Shown here in pieces: positions 39,512 to 49,104 of a DNA stretch of 64,000 nucleotides. Source of the DNA: Maribacter halichondriae (GTDB lineage Bacteria; Bacteroidota; Bacteroidia; Flavobacteriales; Flavobacteriaceae). Below the pieces are notes generated by a model. It was not told the origin of the DNA and searched no databases. It saw nothing but the letters and a program-made list of their open reading frames with translations. The position numbers and the translations under genes are program-made. The stretch is from NCBI RefSeq assembly GCF_027474825.1, contig NZ_CP107030.1, positions 3,848,001-3,912,000 on the forward strand. Reading direction: 5' to 3'. Position 1 is the stretch's first letter; every line of letters begins with the position of its first letter.

Positions 39512-41245
39512 TTATGAGGTAGTCCTTAATACTCGGTCAAAACCTTCCATTAGAACGGCAAGGGTAATGACCAACGCAGCACCGATAAAGTTAAGCCACA
39601 GGTAGCCTAGTTTTTCTTCCCCGGACGGGTAAATATGTATGTAGTAGTAATAAATCACGCAAACAATAAGTTGCGTTAGCAATGCAGCAAAAAACACGGC
39701 ATTTCCTCTGACGAACTTAAAAAAGAACGCCAGTAGGAATATACCCAAGACATTTCCATAAAAAATGGAACCTATAATGTTAACGAGCTGTATAAGGTTA
39801 TCGAAAAGATCGGCTACACCCGCAATTAAAATGGCCAATACACCCCACATTAGGGTAAAACCTTTTGAGGCGGTAACATAATGCTTTTGGGTGAACGTAC
39901 CTTTTTTATTACGCTTATAAAGATCCAAAGCGGTGATAGTGCCAAGGGCGTTCAGTTCAGAAGCAGTTGATGACATGGCCGCTGAGAGTATGACGGCTAA
40001 AAGTAGCCCAATAAGTCCTTTAGGAAGATGGTGAATAATGAAATGGATAAAAACATAATCCTTATCATTGGTCTCAGCGCCATCATCGGCCTTTTCAATC
40101 AACGATTTTGCCGCAATCCTACTGGCGCTATCCTTTTTATTGATGGCGATAATATGCAATTTTGCCTCTTCAATGGCCGCAAACTCCTTGAGTTCCAAAG
40201 CAGCCGAGAATTCATCTTGTGCCATCTTTTTTTCGACTTCAAGCTTGTCATGCTCTTCCTGTAACAGTTTATAATCTGAGGCGTATTCGGACTCCATAAC
40301 GGTTTTAGTCGCCGAGGGGTTAAAATTTAATGGCGAAGAGTTATACTGGTAAAAAACAAAGACCATAACACCTACCAAAAGAATAAAGAACTGCATAGGA
40401 ATTTTGAAAATTCCATTGAAAATCAATCCCAATTGACTTTCCCTAACGGATTTTCCCGATAGATAACGCTGTACTTGACTTTGGTCCGTTCCGAAATAGG
40501 CCAAGGCCAAGAAGAGTCCCCCTGTGATTCCACTCCAAAACGTATATCGGCTTTTAGGATCGAAACTGAAGTCGAGAATGTTTAATTTATCACTGGCTCC
40601 AGCAATTTTGAGCGCCTTACTAAAATTTATATCCGCAGGAAGATATCCCAAGATAAAAAAGAACGTGATGAACATGCCGGTCATAATGATGAACATCTGC
40701 TGTTTTTGGGTAACGCTGACCGCCTTGGTTCCTCCTGAGACGGTATAGATGATTACCAAAGTACCGATAATGATGTTCAGGGTCTGCAAATCCCACCCCA
40801 GTATGGCCGATAGTATGATAGAAGGTGCATAAATGGTAATCCCCGCGGCCAGACCGCGCTGTATCAAGAATAGGATAGCCGCCAACGAACGGGTTTTGAG
40901 ATCGAACCGATTTTCGAGAAATTCATAGGCCGTATAGACCTTTAGCCTATGGTAAATAGGAACGAAAACCAGACAGATAATGACCATGGCTATCGGAAGC
41001 CCAAAATAGAACTGCACAAAGCCCATACCATCATGAAAGGCTTGCCCGGGAGTGGATAGAAAAGTGATGGCACTGGCTTGTGTCGCCATTACGGAAAGCC
41101 CTATGGTCCACCATTTGGCATCGTTACCACCACGTACATAATCGTTGACGTTTTGGCTTCCACGGGTTCTCCAAACACCGTAGACTACGATAAACAACAA
41201 GGTTCCAACAAGTATTGACCAATCTAATGTGCTTAATGTTCCCAT
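39512..41245 (-). CDS. Sodium:solute symporter (SSS family)
   Basis: A 577-residue transporter with about 13 TM helices. SSS motifs are GGNDAKWWTIGLSVMATQAS (TM1-2) and FGTDQSQVQRYLSGKSVRES. Between two late helices lies a hydrophilic insertion of roughly 90 residues, predicted coiled coil (DKLEVEKKMAQDEFSAALEL). The substrate is not predictable, although the operon partner PIG-L deacetylase hints at an N-acetylated compound or sugar. It starts one base after the stop of the 35-residue microprotein. Confidence 0.92.
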   Translation of the reverse strand: MGTLSTLDWSILVGTLLFIVVYGVWRTRGSQNVNDYVRGGNDAKWWTIGLSVMATQASAITFLSTPGQAFHDGMGFVQFYFGLPIAMVIICLVFVPIYHRLKVYTAYEFLENRFDLKTRSLAAILFLIQRGLAAGITIYAPSIILSAILGWDLQTLNIIIGTLVIIYTVSGGTKAVSVTQKQQMFIIMTGMFITFFFILGYLPADINFSKALKIAGASDKLNILDFSFDPKSRYTFWSGITGGLFLALAYFGTDQSQVQRYLSGKSVRESQLGLIFNGIFKIPMQFFILLVGVMVFVFYQYNSSPLNFNPSATKTVMESEYASDYKLLQEEHDKLEVEKKMAQDEFSAALELKEFAAIEEAKLHIIAINKKDSASRIAAKSLIEKADDGAETNDKDYVFIHFIIHHLPKGLIGLLLAVILSAAMSSTASELNALGTITALDLYKRNKKGTFTQKHYVTASKGFTLMWGVLAILIAGVADLFDNLIQLVNIIGSIFYGNVLGIFLLAFFFKFVRGNAVFFAALLTQLIVCVIYYYYIHIYPSGEEKLGYLWLNFIGAALVITLAVLMEGFDRVLRTTS

Positions 41246-41246
41246 A

Positions 41247-41354
41247 TTACATATTAGAAGTCATTAGATAATAAAAGAAAAGCACGTAGATGATATTCAA
41301 TATCAATACCAAGGAGTATTCTTTTTTCCAGATAAAATTATCTTTTTCGTTCAT
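41247..41354 (-). CDS. Single-helix membrane microprotein, 35 residues
   Basis: ATG 41354 to TAA 41247 encodes MNEKDNFIWKKEYSL followed by a strongly hydrophobic helix (VLILNIIYVLFFYYLM) and a short tail. Its ATG overlaps the PIG-L stop (ATGA), and its stop is one base before the transporter ATG (TAATATG). This tight coupling argues it is real. Charged N-terminus, TM helix and location fit a small SSS accessory subunit, comparable in concept to YhdT/PanF pairs (inference; no homology shown). Confidence 0.75.
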   Translation of the reverse strand: MNEKDNFIWKKEYSLVLILNIIYVLFFYYLMTSNM

Positions 41355-43885
41355 CCCTTTATTTGATCGTCGGTTTCGATTTTATCCCTGCCCAATGACA
41401 GCATATTGGCAAATAGTTTATACGCCCCTGTAACGCCCGCAGGCAGTTCTCTGAAAAAACTTAGTCCCGTATAAATATAGTTTCCTTTGCCATATGGGGC
41501 GACCAATAGACTACCTTTTGTCGCTTTTTCCCCTTCGTCGTTCATTTCAAGTATGGGTGTAAATTTAGCATCCCACTCATTCGGAAAGTAAAGACCGCGT
41601 TCTTGGACCCATCCATTAAAATCGCTCTCAGCAATTTTATTAGGGAAATTGACCAACGAATGGTCGTTCGCCAAAATCTTAACGGGTGAATTTTCGTTCG
41701 TGACCCGATCTCGAGAAAGTTTAAGGTCAAACGGGGCAATATCTTCGAATTGTGAGGACCACCTTCCCGCAGTGTTATATTGCACAATAAGATTACCACC
41801 TTCCTTTACATAGTCCAATAAATAGCGTTGTTTGAATTTAAGTGCTTCCACCACGTTATACGCCCGGATACCGACCACTATGGCGTCGTACTTTTGTAAA
41901 GTGCCCTCACTGATATCATTGGGGTCTATTGTTTGAACAGTATACCCGATTTGCTCCAAACTCTCTGGTACCGCATCGCCTGCTCCCATGATATAACCAA
42001 TGTTTTCGCCGACTTTTTGGATATTTAACCGTACGACCTTGGCCTCTGCATTTTGAAGCACCGACTGGGTGGGAATGTGGTCATAAGCTATGGTGATCAA
42101 TTCTTTGGAAATCTCTTTCCCGTTGATTTTGATAATAGGAGAAATATAGCTTTCATTTTCTTCTTCGGGAGGCCACAGTTTAAAAATCAAGGTTTGCTGA
42201 TCACCCTTTTTGGCTATTTCAAAGGCTTGGGTCTCATTGTCGACTTTCCATCCTTTCGAAAAGCATAATTGCACTTCACCTTTTATACTATCTTTTTGTG
42301 CCTTGACGGTAACGGGGATTTCCTTCGCCTTTCCATCCGCAAAAATGATTATGGTATCATCAAAACTTGCGGTGGCCTCGGGCAATATTTCAAAAGGTTC
42401 GTATAATTCACCTTTGTCGGGTTTTGCGAATCGATAGACTATTGGCCTTTCAAATACAATCGGGTATTGGTCGAATTGTAGCTCGAATTCGACATAAAAG
42501 GCCCTGGGAGTTTCGGGCAAGCCTATAAGATTTTGATCCTCGACCTTATACATGCCTAAAGAACCTTTTTCGTTCAACCAATAGGGACTGGTGTATTGTG
42601 TCGTCTCTGGTATTTCGAATTCAAGTTCAAAATTATTTTTTTCATTATTTCTTAAAGGGACGTGAGGAGTTTCACTCACCAACGAAGGGTCTACCTTCAA
42701 TGAACTTAGGGAAACCGATGTATCGGACCGATTTAGAACTTCGACGTCGATTTTCACTTTCCCACCAGGATTTGCACTGGAAGCATCGGCGGATGCTTCT
42801 AAATAAATTCCTGATATGGCTAAAATCAAATCTTTAAGTTCTTCTGTTTTTTGGTTTCGCCAATGTTCGTCAGGTACTTTTTGTAATAGTTTATAGGCCG
42901 CAATGAGTTGTGGAAGATGTTCTGAAGGATCCTTGAAATTAAAATTACTTTCTACATCATAGAGAATCTGACCAATGGACGCTCCGCCTTCGATGCGTGA
43001 CCATGTCGTATCGATACCCTCAAATAAGTTGTTTTGGTCCGTTGGCATATCTCCCACTAAAAGTTCAACATACTCATTCTCGAAACCCCTTGAAGTCAAT
43101 CTGCCAAAGCCCTGGCAAAGGTGTTGGCTACTGGCCAGAGAAGCGATTTCGTTATTCGACATTCCCAAAGATGGATAATAGGCCCCAATGTCAACATTCA
43201 ACATTTTTGATTTATCCGCAGCCTCGAATTTTTCTTGACTCCCGTAAAACCACCATGAAGTATTGAAAAAAAGACGTTTGGGTTGCCAAGTTTCGGTACC
43301 CTCCAATTGTTTAGCATAGGCATTTTCATCATTTACAATATCAAAAGCCTCGACGCTGAGCATCGCCGAAGAAGTATGGTGCCCATGGGTGCTTCCCGGA
43401 CTTCGATGGTCGAAACGGTTGATAATGACATCGGGCTTTAGGTTGCGAATAATCCAGACCACGTCACCCAGTACCTCTTGTTTATTCCATATTTTTAGCG
43501 TTTCATCGGGGTGTTTGGAATATCCAAAATCCACAGCTCTTGAAAAATATTGTTCTCCGCCGTCAACTCTTCTGGCCGCCAAAAGCTCCTGTGTTCGCAA
43601 GACACCCAGTAGTTCCTTAAGTTCGGGACCGATTAGATTCTGCCCCCCGTCGCCACGGGTCATTGAAAGGTATGCGGTCCGCGCCTTGGTATTATTTGAC
43701 AAGTATGAAATCAACCTTGTATTTTCATCATCAGGATGTGCCGCGATGTAAAGGGCGGTGCCCAAAAAGTTCAATTTTTGTAGGGAGTGGTAAATATCGG
43801 TGGCAGATTGCTTCTTAGGAGCTTGACAAAATGAAGGATTGGCTACAAACAGAAAAGTAGCAAGCAGTACCAGAAAATGACGCAT
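41351..43885 (-). CDS. Large PIG-L/LmbE family deacetylase, secreted
   Basis: An 844-residue protein from MRHFLVLLATFLFVANPSFC (signal peptide; an upstream ATG at 43906 adds seven polar residues). The N-terminal PIG-L zinc hydrolase domain has IAAHPDDENTRLI and STHGHHTSSAM. The middle is beta-rich, and the C-terminus has a ThuA/glutamine-amidotransferase-like segment (YDAIVVGIRAYNVVEALKF, GNLIVQYNT). PIG-L enzymes remove N-acetyl groups from sugars. Operon with the microprotein and the SSS symporter suggests outside processing followed by uptake. Not bacillithiol BshB, which is at 57143. Confidence 0.88.
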   Translation of the reverse strand: MRHFLVLLATFLFVANPSFCQAPKKQSATDIYHSLQKLNFLGTALYIAAHPDDENTRLISYLSNNTKARTAYLSMTRGDGGQNLIGPELKELLGVLRTQELLAARRVDGGEQYFSRAVDFGYSKHPDETLKIWNKQEVLGDVVWIIRNLKPDVIINRFDHRSPGSTHGHHTSSAMLSVEAFDIVNDENAYAKQLEGTETWQPKRLFFNTSWWFYGSQEKFEAADKSKMLNVDIGAYYPSLGMSNNEIASLASSQHLCQGFGRLTSRGFENEYVELLVGDMPTDQNNLFEGIDTTWSRIEGGASIGQILYDVESNFNFKDPSEHLPQLIAAYKLLQKVPDEHWRNQKTEELKDLILAISGIYLEASADASSANPGGKVKIDVEVLNRSDTSVSLSSLKVDPSLVSETPHVPLRNNEKNNFELEFEIPETTQYTSPYWLNEKGSLGMYKVEDQNLIGLPETPRAFYVEFELQFDQYPIVFERPIVYRFAKPDKGELYEPFEILPEATASFDDTIIIFADGKAKEIPVTVKAQKDSIKGEVQLCFSKGWKVDNETQAFEIAKKGDQQTLIFKLWPPEEENESYISPIIKINGKEISKELITIAYDHIPTQSVLQNAEAKVVRLNIQKVGENIGYIMGAGDAVPESLEQIGYTVQTIDPNDISEGTLQKYDAIVVGIRAYNVVEALKFKQRYLLDYVKEGGNLIVQYNTAGRWSSQFEDIAPFDLKLSRDRVTNENSPVKILANDHSLVNFPNKIAESDFNGWVQERGLYFPNEWDAKFTPILEMNDEGEKATKGSLLVAPYGKGNYIYTGLSFFRELPAGVTGAYKLFANMLSLGRDKIETDDQIKG

Positions 43886-43961
43886 GAGCTTGAATTTAGT
43901 TGGCAATCAAAGATAGAAAGATTAAAGGCTAACGATTGTTTTTTAGAACTTCTTTAACAAA

Positions 43962-44507
43962 CTAGAGGATTTCACTATCGTCAGGGGTGTCATTGTAATG
44001 ATAAACCAAGGTGACGGCCTTTTGGATCATGAGGTTGTTGGGGTACACCAATAACTCACCGTTGTCTTTTCTGAGGTTGACATGAAACGCCTTTATATCT
44101 TCGATGAGATAGGGTTCTTCAGATTCGACATCTTTATCCAGAATTTTTACGCGATCCCCAATTTTAAAGGGAAAGGAGAAGAATAAAATCACCCCGGCCG
44201 TAATATTGCTTAAGATGGACCAACTTGCAAAAAGAGCTACCCCGATGACCGCAAAAATAGATGAGAAAAGCAGCCCTAAATCCTTAAAATTAACTCCCCA
44301 AATAAAAGTCAATGCACCAACGCCAAGAAACGTCAATAAGACGGATACATATTTGGTTATGAGCAACGTACGGGCTTCGACGATGTCGCTAATCTTCCCA
44401 ATCTTCCGAACCATCTTATTTATTACATACCGCAGAATGATAAGGACCAAAAGCGTCACGAACGTCGCGAACAACTCGCTTTGATGGTTGGCTATAAAAT
44501 TTTCCAT
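43962..44507 (-). CDS. Small MscS-type mechanosensitive channel
   Basis: A 181-residue channel: TM helices at the N-terminus (LFATFVTLLVLIILRYVINK), TM3 with VIGVALFASWSILSNITAGV and the beta domain IGDRVKILDKDVE ... VYPNNLMIQKAV. This is the minimal MscS core of three helices and a beta domain, with a truncated C-terminal cage. It relieves hypo-osmotic stress. Confidence 0.9.
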   Translation of the reverse strand: MENFIANHQSELFATFVTLLVLIILRYVINKMVRKIGKISDIVEARTLLITKYVSVLLTFLGVGALTFIWGVNFKDLGLLFSSIFAVIGVALFASWSILSNITAGVILFFSFPFKIGDRVKILDKDVESEEPYLIEDIKAFHVNLRKDNGELLVYPNNLMIQKAVTLVYHYNDTPDDSEIL

Positions 44508-44519
44508 ACGATTATATTC

Positions 44520-45458
44520 CTAAACTATCGCGTAAAGATAAATCGTTATTTCCGTTCTGTCTCCAATAGGGGTTTTTAACCTTTTTAATTTTATGGCGGT
44601 GGAAGTCATAGATTTGGCATTGTCGCCGAATCCGCTTGTAAAAGTCTCTGTCCAGCTTTCTATTGTATAGGGAAAGGAAGAAGTAAAGTTGATTTTTAAA
44701 GTGCGCCCAAGTTCGGGATAGTTTAATTCATAGGAACTTAGTTCATTATTTTCACTTAAAGTAACAGTTGCTTTATATGATTTTAATTCTTTATGAGACA
44801 GTCGAATATATTCCAAGGACGGAATTATTTCTAGATTTCCGATCGGCAATGTGTTCGGATCGATTCGAATCTTGTTCCAAAGTTCGTTTTCCAGTATTGT
44901 TTTCTCCAATTCGATATTCTGGTCGGCCTCCGATTCGAAATACGAATGTGACATAATTTCGAATTTTGAGCGGTTGTTCAATTGAGCATACACCTGACCA
45001 CACCATTCTTGCGCGGAGAAAGAAACTTTCAGTGCATGTCGATTATCATGAACGGGATAAAAACTACTGCTCATTATGGAATACGGATAAATACCGGTCA
45101 AGTAGTTTTTGGTACTGTTTAACTTTAATACGGGTATGTTGCTCTTGTCGTTACCGTCGGCTTTGACTTGTTTCTCGGGCAAAAATGGCTCTGTTACATA
45201 AATGAGCACCGAATTTCCTTCGCGTAGTTCCCCATATCTTGCCTGCTCAAGTTTGTATGAGGTTATTTCAGCATTGCCGGCATACCAATATTTTTTAAAT
45301 TCTTCTGAGAGTTGCTTTTTTGGAGCCGCTTCGCGAGAATCTTCAATCGTTGCGACATCATTTCCAGAATTTATTTCTCGCTCCTTGCAGGATTCCATGA
45401 CCGCAAAAATTGCCGCTAACAAGAGAACGGTAAGCTCCCATTTCAACCACTTTTTCAT
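44520..45458 (-). CDS. Lipoprotein of unknown function
   Basis: A 312-residue lipoprotein with signal peptide ending FAVMESC. Repeated beta-strand-like stretches (KNYLTGIYPYSIMSSSFYPV, KVSFSAQEWCGQVYAQLNN) suggest a beta-rich fold. Such proteins are sometimes labelled septum formation inhibitor Maf in databases. The sequence shares nothing with the true Maf at 47117, so that label would be wrong. It follows the MscS gene in the same direction with a 12-bp gap. Confidence 0.7.
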   Translation of the reverse strand: MKKWLKWELTVLLLAAIFAVMESCKEREINSGNDVATIEDSREAAPKKQLSEEFKKYWYAGNAEITSYKLEQARYGELREGNSVLIYVTEPFLPEKQVKADGNDKSNIPVLKLNSTKNYLTGIYPYSIMSSSFYPVHDNRHALKVSFSAQEWCGQVYAQLNNRSKFEIMSHSYFESEADQNIELEKTILENELWNKIRIDPNTLPIGNLEIIPSLEYIRLSHKELKSYKATVTLSENNELSSYELNYPELGRTLKINFTSSFPYTIESWTETFTSGFGDNAKSMTSTAIKLKRLKTPIGDRTEITIYLYAIV

Positions 45459-45562
45459 AACCCTTATATTTTACTACTAAAGTACCATGCTTTTTTAAAA
45501 ATTAAAAATGCTATAGTCACATAGATAGTGGGCTAGAGATATTGGATAAGGGTCATGGTATT

Positions 45563-47035
45563 TTAGTTGGAACTTGAAACCAATTGTCTGAATTCACTGC
45601 GATAACCGAATGGGTCGGTTCCGATTGCGTTTTGCGTAAGTTCCAAAATCATTTCTTTAGAAATACTTCCCTTGAACTCGGAATCCTTCATGAGTAAACC
45701 GAATGCCGCTACACCCGTTGCGAACCTCATACTTTCAGAGGCGTTTTGTATTTCGGATGCATCTGAACCAATCGATAATGCCAATTCGCGACTACTTTCG
45801 GTATTCGGTTTTTTATATCGAAAATCGAAGGTTGCCAATGGTGACTGGCTCGCATTCTCGATCAAGACGATTTCATATAGCGCAGTGATTGTCTGTCCGG
45901 ATCCTATTTCCCCTGCATCAATGGTATCATCCTCGAAATCATCTTCGTTAAGTGATCTGTTCTCATAACCGATGAGTCGGTACGAGTCTACCTGGTCGGC
46001 ATTGAAAGTAACCTGTATTTTAGAATCTTTGGCCACGGCAAAAAACTTGCCTTTCTCGTGAATAAAAACTTTTTTGAGTTGCTCGATATTGTCGACGTAT
46101 TCATAATTTCCATTTCCTTTGTTCGCTATCTGTTCCATGGCGTCGTCGTTGAGATTGCCGCTTCCTACACCTAAAACAGTAAGATAGACTCCGTTTTCTC
46201 TTTTTTCCTCGATCAGTTTTACCAATTCTTCGGTCGAGGACGGACCGACATTAAAATCGCCATCGGAACCTAAAATAATTCGATTGTTGCCATTGGGAAC
46301 AAAGTTTTTCTCCGCAATCTCATAGGCGGTCAGAATACCCTCGGCACCTGCAGTGGATCCACCGGCACCCAATTGGTCGATGGCCGCTTTTATTCTTTCT
46401 TTGTCGTCCCCGAAGGTCGATTCCAACAAAACCCCGGCACTTCCAGCATAGGTGACGATTGCCATCTTATCCGTATCCCGCATTTCGTCTACCATCAATT
46501 TGAAGCCGGTTTTCAAGAGTTCGAGCTTTTCAGGACTGCTCATAGAACCAGACACATCGATAAGAAAAACATAGTTCGCATCAGGAATCTCCTCTTCAGC
46601 CACAGTTTTGCCCTTCATGCCCAACCGCATGAGATGGTGACCGTTGGCCCATGGGCAATTTGTAAGTTCTGCATTAAGAGTGACATTTTCTTCACCCTGC
46701 GGCTCTTCATAATCAAAAGTGAAATAATTCAGGAATTCTTCGATTCGAACGGCTTCAGGGGGTGGATTTTGCCCTAGGCTCAAAAACCGCCTTGAATTGG
46801 AATATGACGCTCCATCTGCATCCACGGAAAATGTGGAGACTTCTTGATCCGAGACTTTTATGAAGGCATTTTCTCCGTAATCGGTATATTTTTCGACCTG
46901 CGGGACCTCTAGTCCCGGTTCAAAAGAATTTGAACTAAAGTCCCCATCTAAAAAAGAGGCACTCGTACTATCGGAGTTGTCTTCACATCCGACCAACAAA
47001 ACAAAGGCATAGCAATAAAGGGCTAATCTTTTCAT
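45563..47035 (-). CDS. VWA-domain lipoprotein (YfbK/DUF3520-like)
   Basis: A 490-residue lipoprotein with lipobox LLVGC. After a Ser-rich linker comes a VWF-binding-like segment (TFSVDADGASYSNSRRFL, EAVRIEEFLNYFTFDYEEP), then the VWA domain with MIDAS FLIDVSGSMSSPEKLELLKTGF. VTYAGSAG and ILGSDGDFNVG follow (most homologues have ATDGDF). The C-terminal DUF3520 region ends TQNAIGTDPFGYRSEFRQLV. Such proteins are predicted to bind metal-dependent partners in the envelope. Role unknown. Confidence 0.9.
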   Translation of the reverse strand: MKRLALYCYAFVLLVGCEDNSDSTSASFLDGDFSSNSFEPGLEVPQVEKYTDYGENAFIKVSDQEVSTFSVDADGASYSNSRRFLSLGQNPPPEAVRIEEFLNYFTFDYEEPQGEENVTLNAELTNCPWANGHHLMRLGMKGKTVAEEEIPDANYVFLIDVSGSMSSPEKLELLKTGFKLMVDEMRDTDKMAIVTYAGSAGVLLESTFGDDKERIKAAIDQLGAGGSTAGAEGILTAYEIAEKNFVPNGNNRIILGSDGDFNVGPSSTEELVKLIEEKRENGVYLTVLGVGSGNLNDDAMEQIANKGNGNYEYVDNIEQLKKVFIHEKGKFFAVAKDSKIQVTFNADQVDSYRLIGYENRSLNEDDFEDDTIDAGEIGSGQTITALYEIVLIENASQSPLATFDFRYKKPNTESSRELALSIGSDASEIQNASESMRFATGVAAFGLLMKDSEFKGSISKEMILELTQNAIGTDPFGYRSEFRQLVSSSN

Positions 47036-47116
47036 AACAGTTTTCTTTAAAGATTTCGAAAAACAGAAAAGGTTGCGCCAGTATATATTGAAATTGTAAA
47101 TAGCGTGGTGTTGGCG

Positions 47117-47704
47117 TTAAGAGACAAGTTCGTTCAAGACCTTGTAGACCAATTGTGTGGGTAGCCCGACCACATTGGTGTACGAGCCCTCTATTTCTTC
47201 GATTCCTATAAGGCCTATCCATTCTTGAATGCCGTAGGCACCGGCTTTGTCGTAGGGTTTGTAATTTGTTATGTAATAGTCTATTTCATCGTCCGAGAGG
47301 TTCTTGAACTTGACTTTGGTGACATGACTCACTGTTTTCTGCTTCTTTGTCGTAGTAAAGCAGACCGAGGTAATGACCTCGTGCCAGTCATCTGAGAGTT
47401 TTCGTAGCATTTGAAAGGCTTCTTCATAATTTTCCGCTTTTGCCAACGATTCATTTTTATACCAGACCACGGTATCTGAGGTAATCAATATTTCGTTATT
47501 AGCCAAGCTTCCTTGAAACGCGGAGGCTTTCAAAACGGCCAAATAATCCGATATTTCGATTTCGGTCAATTCTGGAGGATAAATTTCTTCCACGGATTTT
47601 ATCCGGATTTCAAAATCCAATCCCATTTCTTTAAAGAACTGTTGCCTGCGCGGAGAGGCGGAAGCCAATATAATCCGATACTCCTTTAGTTTATCCTGTA
47701 ACAT
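47117..47704 (-). CDS. Maf-like nucleoside triphosphate pyrophosphatase
   Basis: A 195-residue house-cleaning NTP pyrophosphatase: IILASASPRRQQFFKEMGLD, LITSDTVVWYKNESL (the TxVxxD-type acid), GAYGIQEW and SYTNVVGLPTQLVYKVL. It hydrolyses non-canonical nucleotides such as dTTP/UTP analogues and modified NTPs. Last of the DUF2520-KdsC-Maf operon, with a 6-bp gap. Confidence 0.95.
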   Translation of the reverse strand: MLQDKLKEYRIILASASPRRQQFFKEMGLDFEIRIKSVEEIYPPELTEIEISDYLAVLKASAFQGSLANNEILITSDTVVWYKNESLAKAENYEEAFQMLRKLSDDWHEVITSVCFTTTKKQKTVSHVTKVKFKNLSDDEIDYYITNYKPYDKAGAYGIQEWIGLIGIEEIEGSYTNVVGLPTQLVYKVLNELVS

Positions 47705-47710
47705 AAAGTC

Positions 47711-48238
47711 TTATGCATTTTGGGCATCAAAATTCTCGAACCAATCACCGCGCACTTTCAATACTTGTTCGATAACGTCGCGCACACATTCGTCGCCCCC
47801 TTTTCTATGCGAGATATATTTTGAAATGGCCTTCACCTCTTGGGCGGCATCTTGCGGGCAGCAGGGTAGTGCCACTAGCTGCATAGGTGGAATGTCGGGT
47901 AGGTCATCACCCATATAGAGCACGTTTTCTGAATTGATTTCGTATATATCTAGAAACTCTTTTAAGGGTTCCTCTTTATGATGTGCGCCCATATAAATGT
48001 CGGTTACGCCCAAACCCTTCAAACGTTCACGGACGCCTTCGTTCGTGCCTCCTGTGATAATGCACACGTTATACCCTTTTTGAAGTGCGGACTTCAGAGC
48101 ATAGCCATCTTTAACACTCATTTTCCGGAGCATCTCACCCTTTGTAGTAATTAAAAGTGTACCGTCTGTGAAGACACCGTCTACATCAAAAATGAAGGTC
48201 GTAATATCTTTTAAGTATTCTTTATAGCTTTTTTCCAT
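47711..48238 (-). CDS. HAD phosphatase, KdsC-like (KDO 8-phosphate phosphatase)
   Basis: A 175-residue HAD superfamily IIIA phosphatase. The nucleophile motif FIFDVDGVFTDG has D18 and D20. Then come SVKDGYALKSALQKG, ITGGTNEG, and YMGDDLPDIPPM. The GDDLPD acid cluster and lack of a cap are typical of KdsC and its relatives. KDO-8-P in lipopolysaccharide synthesis is the likely substrate. It overlaps the DUF2520 gene by 17 bp. Confidence 0.93.
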   Translation of the reverse strand: MEKSYKEYLKDITTFIFDVDGVFTDGTLLITTKGEMLRKMSVKDGYALKSALQKGYNVCIITGGTNEGVRERLKGLGVTDIYMGAHHKEEPLKEFLDIYEINSENVLYMGDDLPDIPPMQLVALPCCPQDAAQEVKAISKYISHRKGGDECVRDVIEQVLKVRGDWFENFDAQNA

Positions 48239-48982
48239 AGGTTTCGGATATTGATTGGCTTAGTAGTGAATAGATTTCTTCATGTATGGTATTCCCCTTT
48301 AAAAGTTCAAGATGTGTATCGATGGTATTGGAGTCGTCCCTTTTTGAAGGACCGGTTTGCGCTTTTTCGGGGCCGAGCTCTTCTATTTTATGTGCAGTCT
48401 CGAGTATCAAAGGTTTCAAAATATCAAATTCGAAGTTTTGATTTTGGCAAATATCCGCCCCGATTTTATATAAATGATTAACAAAATTGTTCACGAAGAC
48501 TGCTGCCAAATGCAAATATGCCCGTTTCTGTGAAGATACTTGATGAATTGTGGTGGAAATACTCTCAGCCAATTTTTGTAATAGCAATACATCTTTTTCT
48601 CGTTCCGCTTCAATGCAAAGGGGAATACTGTCGAATAGCACCTTCCTTTTTTTACTAAAGGTCTGAAGGGGATAAAAAACACCTCTTCTGATGTTCTTAG
48701 GAAGTACTTGCATATCTGCACTACCTGAGGTGTGTACTACTAAACCTCTAACATCAACAAATTCTTGCGAAACTTTTGAAATGGCATCATCGCTCACGGC
48801 AAGAATATAGATATCGGCCTTTTTAATTGTAGATTTTGTTAGCTCGGCGAACTGTTCATTATCGCCTAAAACATCTTTTTTCTACCAAAAACCTGGATTA
48901 CCTGCACCTCATTGCTGTTAGAAAAAGCATGATAAAGGTGATAGGCAACATTTCCGGTGCCGATGAGGGTAACATGGATCAT
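48222..48982 (-). CDS. Rossmann-like/DUF2520 protein, frameshifted
   Basis: A repaired 253-residue protein. The N-terminal dinucleotide-binding fold is MIHVTLIGTGNVAYHLYHAF (ATG 48982), followed by EQFAELTKSTIKKADIYIL and AVSDDAISKV. The DUF2520 C-terminal part is GVFYPLQTFSKKRK and the helical HLAAVFVNNFVNHLYKIGAD. The frame is lost at an A6 run (plus-strand T6, 48876-48881). Seven A's give FGRKKDVLGDNE. It resembles ketopantoate- or pyrroline-reductase-like proteins. The reaction is unknown. Confidence 0.9.
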
Positions 48983-49104
48983 TCCGTAAAACTAGCAATA
49001 TATTTTCACGATAATCAAATCAACTAACAGTCTTTAAAAATGATATCAAAAAAAGTAAACCGTTTAGGAACGGTTCACTTGATTAATTTTCAAAAAGCAA
49101 GGAA

